From Bacteroidales bacterium (lineage in GTDB: Bacteria > Bacteroidota > Bacteroidia > Bacteroidales > UBA7960), in the NCBI GenBank assembly GCA_007135645.1, contig SLIL01000148.1:1-32448 (forward strand): 32,448 nucleotides of DNA, read 5' to 3'. Within the stretch, counting starts at the first letter, position 1. Each line of letters begins with the position of its first letter. Below the pieces are notes generated by a model. It ran no database searches. It was not told the DNA's origin and was given only the letters and a program-made list of their open reading frames with translations. Position numbers and translations under genes: made by a program. Positions 27,000 to 32,448 of the stretch are shown in pieces.

Positions 27000-27180
27000 C
27001 CTTATCCCACTTCTTTACCAGATCTTCGGCAGATAACGGACAGGATTTGCAGTCTGATGTGCAACCCTGACAATCGGGATCCTTTGCCTCTTCTTTCGTA
27101 AAAAAGCGCTTCTTTATCCTGTAGCCTGCGTAAACGAATGCAAGCAAAACAATGAGTATGGTAAGGATCCACTGGATCAT
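26974..27180 (-). CDS. FeoB-associated Cys-rich membrane protein
   Basis: This 68-residue protein has one N-terminal transmembrane helix (about 4-20), a basic stretch RIKKRFF, and a cysteine cluster C37-x2-C40-x3-C44-x2-C47. This matches the small FeoB-associated Cys-rich proteins found next to feoB in many anaerobes and Bacteroidetes. They are thought to assist ferrous-iron transport, perhaps by binding Fe(II) at the inner membrane. It lies 170 nt downstream of feoAB on the same strand. Its 3' end overlaps the convergent lipoprotein gene by 26 bp, so both gene tails are constrained in two frames. Confidence 0.85.
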   Translation of the reverse strand: MIQWILTILIVLLAFVYAGYRIKKRFFTKEEAKDPDCQGCTSDCKSCPLSAEDLVKKWDKVNQSSDRM

Positions 27181-27241
27181 GCTATACGGTGTAAATTGGT
27201 TTTAAAAAAATATATAAGTCCACTCTAAAAAGTCAATTATC

Positions 27242-27270
27242 CACAGATTACACAGATTTACACAGATTCT
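27242..27270. repeat. Short CACAGATT direct repeats
   Basis: Three adjacent ~10-bp units (CACAGATTA, CACAGATTTA, CACAGATTCT) lie between feoAB and the Cys-rich gene, and a fourth (CACAGATTTAC) occurs at 27309-27319. They are non-coding. Units like these occur in many bacterial intergenic regions, and no function is assigned. Confidence 0.7.
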
Positions 27271-27318
27271 AAGTTCTAATAATCAAGTAGTTTGAAAACA
27301 TAAATTTTCACAGATTTA

Positions 27319-27336
27319 CCGAAAACAAGTTTTCGG
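27319..27336 (-). terminator. Short inverted repeat after feoAB
   Basis: CCGAAAAC and GTTTTCGG flank 2 nt, so about 6 bp can form a hairpin with a 6-nt loop, 15 nt after the feoAB stop. There is no long T-run on the minus strand. It may be a weak terminator that lets some transcription reach the Cys-rich gene. Confidence 0.4.
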
Positions 27337-27350
27337 ATTGGGCTCATATA

Positions 27351-29870
27351 TTAAAATCCGAGCAGGCTGCCGGTCTGGTAAACCAGGAATGCCACGATCC
27401 AGGCAACTCCTGTTGTGTAAAAAACAGTAAATACGCCCCACTTCCAGTGGCCCGATTCCTTGATAATGGCCGCCAGTACACCAATACACGGGAAATACAA
27501 CAGCACGAACAACATAAAAGATAATGCCACCAGGGGAGTGAATACCTTTTCCCCTTCCTTCTTTCCTGAAGTATAGGTTTGGGTTTGCAGCTTTTCGGTC
27601 AGGGAAACGCTGTGTACCTGCACATGCTCATCGGCCTGGTACAGGACAGCGAGTGTACTAACCACAATCTCTTTGGCTGCAAGGCCAGAGAGCAGGCTGA
27701 TGCTCATCTTCCAGTCAAAACCCAGCGGGGCCATGGCCGGTTCAATGAATTTGCCCAGGGATCCGATAAGTGATCTTTCCTGTCTCTCCAGGTTTAGATC
27801 TGATTCGGTTTGCTCAAGCATCAGTTCTTTTTCCTTTGCAAGCTCTTCAGCAGCAGCACTGTCAGTTGCCTGGCTGATCAACCCTGTATAGTGCCTTTCT
27901 ATTTCAGTGGTCTTCTCCTCAATCTTTTGCTGATAGCTATAGCCATGAGGCAGATAGCCCAGTACCCAGATAATTATGGAGGCGATAAGAATAATACCGC
28001 TGATTTTTTTCAGGTAGTGCACTGCTTTGCTCCACATGTGCAGAATAATCGCTTTGAGGGTAGGCACACGGTAGGGGGGGAGCTCCATCACAAATGGAAT
28101 GTCTTCCCCTTTGAAAAGGGTGCGCTTAAAAACCATTGCTGCAACTATGGCCATGGCAATACCTATTGCATAAATTAAAAACAGCAACGTGCCCTGGTAG
28201 TTGGGAAAAAATGCCGTAATGAACAGCACATACACCGGCAGACGGGCACTGCACGACATAAACGGATTGATGATCATGGTGAGCAAACGGTCGTTGCGGT
28301 TGGCAAGGGTGCGTGTGGCCATAATGGCCGGTACATTGCAACCAAAGCCCATAAGCATAGGGATAAAGGATTTGCCGTGCAGCCCGATCTTGTGCATCAG
28401 CTTATCCATAATAAACACTGCCCGCGACATATAACCCGTATCTTCCATGAGGCTGATAAAGAAAAACAGCAGCACGATGTTGGGAAGAAAAACAATAACC
28501 CCTCCCACACCGCTGATCACTCCGTTGATGAGCAGGTCTTTGAGAGGCCCGGGATGCATGGTGGCCTCCAGGCTTACACTTAACCACTCAACACCATCTT
28601 CGATCCACTCCATGGGGTAGCTGCCCAGTAGAAAGGTGGCAGAAAACATCAGCCACATGAAAAACAGGAAAATGGGAAAGCCCAGCACCTTGTCGGTAAG
28701 CAGGGTATCGATCATTTCGCTTTTTCGCCTGCGGCTTTCTTTGGCGGGGGTTACCGTTTCTTTCAGGGCACCGTTTATAAAACCGTATTTCAGGTCGGTG
28801 ATCAGGGTATCAGAGGTTTCGTTGTATACACCTTCAATCTTTGTTATCTCTGCTGCAGCGCATTCAGCGATCTCTTTGTGGTTGTGGCAGTTCTCAATGA
28901 TCTTCTGACCAATAACGTTGTCTTTTTCCAGTAGTTTAATGGCCATAAATCTTGATGATACCCTGTCAGTGAGATGCTGGTTGCCGGGTGCATTGATCAG
29001 ATCTTGTATGATTTTTATGGCTTTCTCAACCGGCTCACCATAATTGATATGGATATGCCGCTGTGTTTCATCTTTATCTTCAAAAACTTCTATTACTTTG
29101 TCAAATACCTCTTTTATACCCCTCCCTTTTGAACTAACGGCCGGTATCATAGGGATACCGATCATCTTTCCCAGGGATTCATGATCAAAAATATCGCCCT
29201 TTTTTTCCAGTTCATCATACATATTCAATACCATCACCACTTTTATATCCATGTCGATAAGCTGGGTGGTGAGGTAAAGGTTGCGCTCAAGATTGGACGC
29301 GTCAACAATGTTAATTACCACATCGGGGAGGTTGTCAGTGATGAAGTCTCTTACAAATATTTCTTCAGGGGTGTATGCAGAAACAGAGTAGGTGCCCGGC
29401 AGATCGGTGATGTTGAAACGGTATCCCCCTTGTTTAAGCCATGCCTGCTTTGAATCAACTGTAACGCCGCTGTAATTTCCTACTTTTTCGCGCGATCCGG
29501 AAGCATGATTGAAAAAGCTTGTTTTACCACTGTTGGGATTGCCCACCAAAGCTACGTTAATGACTTTTCCGTTCTGGCGGATAATTTTATACCCCTCACT
29601 TACAAGAATTCCCTCAAAATCACGTCCTTTATATTCGCCTGACCGATCCAGTGGCAGCACTTCAATGAGCTGTGCTTCACTGCTCCTCAGCGAAACATTG
29701 TAATCCATAATTTTATACTCTATGGGGTCTTTCAGGGGTGCTTTCTTGATCACTTCAATGGTTTTTCCGGCCACAAAGCCCATTTCAATGATCCTTCTGC
29801 GGAATGCTCCGCGCCCCTTTACCTTTTGAATGATCCCTTTTTCTCCGTTTTGCAGATCCAGTAATGTCAT
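27351..29870 (-). CDS. feoAB: Ferrous iron transporter, FeoA-FeoB fusion
   Basis: This 839-residue protein joins FeoA and FeoB. Residues 1-75 are the SH3-like FeoA domain (LLDLQNGEKGIIQKVKG, then RRRIIEMGF at 24-32). After a linker, the FeoB G domain has G1 GNPNSGKT (110-117), G2 T137 in GVTVD, G3 DLPG (156-159) and G4 NMYD (216-219). The membrane part follows from about residue 390, with two Gate regions and a FeoB core (FIPMLMGFGCNVPAIMATR holds a conserved core Cys). It imports Fe(II) across the inner membrane in a GTPase-dependent way. FeoA-FeoB fusions are known in Bacteroidetes such as Porphyromonas. The Cys-rich partner is downstream. A -7 box on the minus strand at 30047-30054 would give a ~170-nt leader. 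Confidence 0.96.
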   Translation of the reverse strand: MTLLDLQNGEKGIIQKVKGRGAFRRRIIEMGFVAGKTIEVIKKAPLKDPIEYKIMDYNVSLRSSEAQLIEVLPLDRSGEYKGRDFEGILVSEGYKIIRQNGKVINVALVGNPNSGKTSFFNHASGSREKVGNYSGVTVDSKQAWLKQGGYRFNITDLPGTYSVSAYTPEEIFVRDFITDNLPDVVINIVDASNLERNLYLTTQLIDMDIKVVMVLNMYDELEKKGDIFDHESLGKMIGIPMIPAVSSKGRGIKEVFDKVIEVFEDKDETQRHIHINYGEPVEKAIKIIQDLINAPGNQHLTDRVSSRFMAIKLLEKDNVIGQKIIENCHNHKEIAECAAAEITKIEGVYNETSDTLITDLKYGFINGALKETVTPAKESRRRKSEMIDTLLTDKVLGFPIFLFFMWLMFSATFLLGSYPMEWIEDGVEWLSVSLEATMHPGPLKDLLINGVISGVGGVIVFLPNIVLLFFFISLMEDTGYMSRAVFIMDKLMHKIGLHGKSFIPMLMGFGCNVPAIMATRTLANRNDRLLTMIINPFMSCSARLPVYVLFITAFFPNYQGTLLFLIYAIGIAMAIVAAMVFKRTLFKGEDIPFVMELPPYRVPTLKAIILHMWSKAVHYLKKISGIILIASIIIWVLGYLPHGYSYQQKIEEKTTEIERHYTGLISQATDSAAAEELAKEKELMLEQTESDLNLERQERSLIGSLGKFIEPAMAPLGFDWKMSISLLSGLAAKEIVVSTLAVLYQADEHVQVHSVSLTEKLQTQTYTSGKKEGEKVFTPLVALSFMLFVLLYFPCIGVLAAIIKESGHWKWGVFTVFYTTGVAWIVAFLVYQTGSLLGF

Positions 29871-30018
29871 GTTGCTGTGTTTTGATTGCCTGCCTGTATT
29901 TCTTGTGTTCTGCTGAATTTGCTGTTAATTAAGGTAAACATTTCGTCAGGATAATGCGATGCAAATTGCCTGGTTAAAGATTTCCGGCAAAAGCAGCAGG
30001 TTGAAAACAGGAAACTCA

Positions 30019-30038
30019 CAGGGCTAATTGAGGCCCTG
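30019..30038 (-). promoter_or_regulatory. Hairpin in the predicted feoAB leader
   Basis: CAGGGC (30019-30024) and GCCCTG (30033-30038) form a perfect 6-bp stem with an 8-nt loop. If feoAB transcription starts near 30040, this sits at the very 5' end of the mRNA, where it could protect the transcript. Confidence 0.4.
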
Positions 30039-30046
30039 GAATGGTG

Positions 30047-30054
30047 CAAAATTA
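30047..30054 (-). promoter_or_regulatory. Possible -7 box for feoAB
   Basis: The minus strand reads TAATTTTG, a match to TAnnTTTG. No TTG is present at the expected -33 distance, which may mean that the promoter depends on an activator. The transcript start would be near 30040. Confidence 0.4.
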
Positions 30055-30083
30055 GATAAAAATGAGACCTGACATAGATGAGG

Positions 30084-30123
30084 AGGGCAAAATCCCTACT
30101 TTTAGGGATATGGATTTTGCCCT
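30084..30123. promoter_or_regulatory. Nested inverted repeat between feoAB and dxs
   Basis: AGGGCAAAATCC (30084-30095) is the exact reverse complement of GGATTTTGCCCT (30112-30123). Inside it, ATCCCTA (30092-30098) and TAGGGAT (30103-30109) form a second perfect inverted repeat with a 4-nt spacer. On the plus strand TTTT follows the outer stem, so it could end a short plus-strand RNA. It could instead be a binding site for a dimeric regulator placed just upstream of both promoters. Confidence 0.6.
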
Positions 30124-30191
30124 TTTGTATCTGTTTATAGCGACCTTACTTATTTGGAATGGTTCTACTTCCTAAACAATTTTTTATTTCA

Positions 30192-30199
30192 TACTTTTG
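30192..30199 (+). promoter_or_regulatory. -7 box for dxs
   Basis: TACTTTTG matches TAnnTTTG 33 nt before the dxs ATG, giving a leader of about 27 nt. The -33 region has no TTG, so the promoter may be weak or need help. Confidence 0.5.
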
Positions 30200-30231
30200 T
30201 AGAAAATTTTTGAGTAAATAATCACGATATA

Positions 30232-32160
30232 ATGGCATTACAGGCAGGAAAGTTACTGTCAACCATTGAAGGGTCCGCTGACCTTAAAGGGCTGGACCAG
30301 GATGAGCTGGTACAGCTTTGCGATGAGTTAAGAGAATTCATTATCGACGCGGCCTGCATCAATCCCGGCCATTTCGGGGCAAGCCTTGGCGTTGTTGAGC
30401 TTACCGTGGCACTTCATCATGTTTTTAATACCCCTTACGATAAGTTAGTGTGGGATGTGGGGCACCAGGCATATGCACACAAGATTCTCACAGGCAGGCG
30501 TGATACCTTTCATACCAACAGAAAATACGGCGGGGTAAGTGGATTCCCCAAAATGGCCGAAAGTCCCTATGATGCATTTGGTACAGGCCATTCCAGTACC
30601 AGTATTTCTGCCGCTCTGGGAATGGCCATCGCCTCAGAGCTTCAAAACATAAAAGACCGCCATCATATTGCCGTTATCGGCGATGGCAGCATGACCGCCG
30701 GTATGGCCTTTGAAGCCATGAACCATGCCGGGGTGGCCAATGCCAACCTGCTGGTCATCCTCAATGACAATGGCATTGCCATTGACAAAAACGTGGGGGC
30801 ACTCAAGGAGTATCTTACCGATATCACCACCTCCAAGACCTACAACAAGATCAAGGACGATGTGTGGAACATTCTCGGAAACATAAGCCGTTACGGACCC
30901 AATACCCGTGGGTTGATCCAGAAACTGGAAAATGCCATTAAAACCACACTGCTCAAGCAAAGCAACTTTTTCGAGTCGTTGAAATTCAGGTATTTTGGCC
31001 CTGTCGACGGACACGATGTAAGCCATTTGACCAAGATCCTCAATGACCTCAAACGCATTAAGGGGCCCAAATTGCTGCATGTGGTAACGGTAAAAGGAAA
31101 AGGATTCCCCTATGCAGAAAAGGAACAAACAAAATTTCATGCACCCGGCTTTTTCAATAAAAAGACCGGTGAATTAAAAATAGCTCCCTGCGAAAAGAAT
31201 AAACCTCCCAAATATCAGGTCGTTTTTGGGCAAACATTGCTTGAACTGGCTCAGAATAACCCCCGTATCGTGGGTATTACCCCGGCTATGCCAACAGGTT
31301 GCTCCCTCAACATCATGATGAGTGCTATTCCTGAAAAGACCTTTGATGTAGGAATTGCTGAGCAGCACGCGGTAACCTTTTCTGCCGGGCTGGCAGCACA
31401 GGGGCTGATCCCTTTCTGTAATATTTACTCCTCCTTTTTTCAGCGGGCATACGATCAGGCCATACATGATGTTGCATTGCAAAACCTGCCGGTAGTGTTT
31501 TGTCTCGACCGGGCAGGCCTTGTTGGTGAAGACGGGGCTACACACCATGGTGCTTACGACCTCTCTTACATGCGTTGCATTCCGGGACTTACCATTGCCT
31601 CACCCATGAATGAGGAAGAACTCAGAAACCTCATGTATACAGCCCAGCTGGAAGCCAATGGGCCATGGGTGATCAGATACCCGCGCGGTAATGGGGTAAT
31701 GAAAAACTGGAAAACACCCCTGAAGCCAGTGTCTATTGGAAAAGGCAGGACCGTAAGAAAAGGAAAAGACCTGGCTATCATCACTATTGGTCCTGTTGGC
31801 AATGAAGCATTAAGGGTTTGTGAAAACCTGGAGAAACAAAAAAACATCAGTGCGGCTTTGTACGACCTGCGCTTCCTGAAGCCTCTTGATCAGGATCTGC
31901 TGCATCAGGTATTCAGGAATTTTGATAAGATCATTACCATTGAAGACAATGCCATTATGGGTGGAATGGGTAGTGCTGTACTTGAGTTTATGGCCGATAA
32001 CGGTTACCATGCCAAAGTTAAAAGAATGGGTATCCCGGACGCTTTTATTCAGCACGGATCACTGGTAGAATTGCACAAAGAGTGTGGATATGATTATGAT
32101 GCCATCTGGCAGGAGGTGACTTCCATTTGCCAGAAAAGCTTTGCCCTTTCAGCAGGATAG
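30232..32160 (+). CDS. dxs: 1-deoxy-D-xylulose-5-phosphate synthase
   Basis: This 642-residue thiamine-diphosphate enzyme condenses pyruvate with glyceraldehyde 3-phosphate, the first step of the non-mevalonate isoprenoid pathway and a source of precursor for thiamine and pyridoxal. The N-terminal domain has H47 in INPGHFGASLG and the ThDP motif GDGSMTAG from residue 150, closing with LVILNDN. The catalytic Glu is E377 in IAEQHAVTFSAG (E370 of E. coli), in the Pyr-binding domain. A transketolase C-terminal domain completes the protein. The length is normal and no key residue is missing. The ATG at 30232 follows an A/T-rich leader. It is cytoplasmic and divergent from feoAB. A dispersed repeat follows about 50 nt after its stop. 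Confidence 0.96.
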   Translation: MALQAGKLLSTIEGSADLKGLDQDELVQLCDELREFIIDAACINPGHFGASLGVVELTVALHHVFNTPYDKLVWDVGHQAYAHKILTGRRDTFHTNRKYGGVSGFPKMAESPYDAFGTGHSSTSISAALGMAIASELQNIKDRHHIAVIGDGSMTAGMAFEAMNHAGVANANLLVILNDNGIAIDKNVGALKEYLTDITTSKTYNKIKDDVWNILGNISRYGPNTRGLIQKLENAIKTTLLKQSNFFESLKFRYFGPVDGHDVSHLTKILNDLKRIKGPKLLHVVTVKGKGFPYAEKEQTKFHAPGFFNKKTGELKIAPCEKNKPPKYQVVFGQTLLELAQNNPRIVGITPAMPTGCSLNIMMSAIPEKTFDVGIAEQHAVTFSAGLAAQGLIPFCNIYSSFFQRAYDQAIHDVALQNLPVVFCLDRAGLVGEDGATHHGAYDLSYMRCIPGLTIASPMNEEELRNLMYTAQLEANGPWVIRYPRGNGVMKNWKTPLKPVSIGKGRTVRKGKDLAIITIGPVGNEALRVCENLEKQKNISAALYDLRFLKPLDQDLLHQVFRNFDKIITIEDNAIMGGMGSAVLEFMADNGYHAKVKRMGIPDAFIQHGSLVELHKECGYDYDAIWQEVTSICQKSFALSAG

Positions 32161-32212
32161 CATACCAGACCAGTATCATCCGGGGTGATTTTTGAGCCAA
32201 CTCTCAACAGGG

Positions 32213-32310
32213 CAATACCCCCCAGCCCCCTAAGAGGGGGAGTTTGCAACTAATTGAATTTGTGAGAGTTTTTAAGGGGTGTTTTTTAATAGCATTATAT
32301 AAAAGACTAT
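32213..32310 (+). repeat. Dispersed ~98-bp intergenic repeat, copy C
   Basis: This copy starts CAATACCCCCCAGCCCCC, has the perfect palindromic core CCCCCT (32226-32231), AAG, AGGGGG (32235-32240), then AAGGG at offset 61 and AGCATTA at offset 78. It is the closest match to copy A and has the same orientation relative to the upstream gene. The rest of the window to 32448 is A/T-rich and shows no gene. Confidence 0.8.
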
Positions 32311-32448
32311 TGAGAGAGGGCTAATTTAAGAACTTTGAAATGTATTTTTTAAATCTTTAAAACTGTCTATAGCGTTTTGATTGAATTATTTGGAACTACG
32401 TACGATTATCAGCATATACTTTTAGCCTTTGGCTTAACCCTGTTTGCA

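Larger units (their letters stand above)
29871..30231. other. 361-nt regulatory region between feoAB and dxs
   Basis: No gene is seen. The region holds a minus-strand -7 box for feoAB (30047-30054), a leader hairpin at 30019-30038, a 12-bp inverted repeat at 30084-30123 with a second palindrome inside it, and a plus-strand -7 box for dxs (30192-30199). It is therefore a divergent control region for iron uptake and isoprenoid synthesis. Confidence 0.6.

Noticed and set aside
27242-27319. CACAGATT units as a CRISPR or replication-origin iterons
   Set aside because: Units are about 10 bp, nearly contiguous, and no replication initiator or cas gene is nearby.

Overview
The window reads as a chromosome segment of a Bacteroidota bacterium, probably Bacteroidales or Marinilabiliales-like. 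The evidence is a protein with a C-terminal type IX secretion (T9SS) sorting domain, a FeoA-FeoB fusion with a FeoB-associated Cys-rich protein, the hpt-adk-obg gene order, Bacteroidetes-type promoters (TTG, then TAnnTTTG) and A-rich leaders with few Shine-Dalgarno sites. No rRNA, tRNA, CRISPR array, transposase or phage gene was found.

Layout. 0.3-3.1 kb: a PerR-type regulator followed by catalase-peroxidase katG, an oxidative-stress pair. 3.4-7.6 kb: a YncE-like beta-propeller lipoprotein and an exported tricorn-type S41 protease. 7.6-11.4 kb: a small phosphoesterase convergent with the protease, then hpt, adk, obg and a PAP2 phosphatase. The adk-obg gap holds a 15-unit heptanucleotide repeat and one copy of a dispersed ~98-bp repeat. 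11.4-12.8 kb: a flavin-binding PNPOx/Nim-like protein and an orphan ParA ATPase, divergent from each other. 12.8-22.8 kb: a signalling and secretion block. It has two paralogous hybrid histidine kinases, a membrane sensor with a periplasmic binding domain and three PAS domains but no kinase, and a large T9SS-exported glycoside-hydrolase-like protein. 22.9-27.2 kb: a RecQ helicase (TTG start), an exported ankyrin-repeat protein with a predicted outer-membrane beta-barrel tail, and a small lipoprotein. 27.0-32.2 kb: the ferrous-iron uptake genes (feoAB fusion and Cys-rich partner) divergent from dxs.

How the genes may work together. PerR and KatG respond to peroxide, and the Feo genes bring in the iron that PerR senses and KatG needs. 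The kinase-less sensor and the cytoplasmic REC-PAS-HK-REC-HPt kinase, adjacent and on the same strand, could be the two halves of one split envelope-sensing system. No DNA-binding response regulator lies nearby, so their output is unknown. The secreted glycosidase-like protein lies convergent to the sensor and may be connected to it, but this is inference.

The most interesting items are the kinase-less sensor next to a soluble hybrid kinase, the ankyrin/beta-barrel fusion with its lipoprotein neighbour, the three-copy intergenic repeat with a G/C-rich palindromic head, the heptanucleotide array, the palindromic element between feoAB and dxs, and the PerR that lacks the usual structural zinc cysteines.
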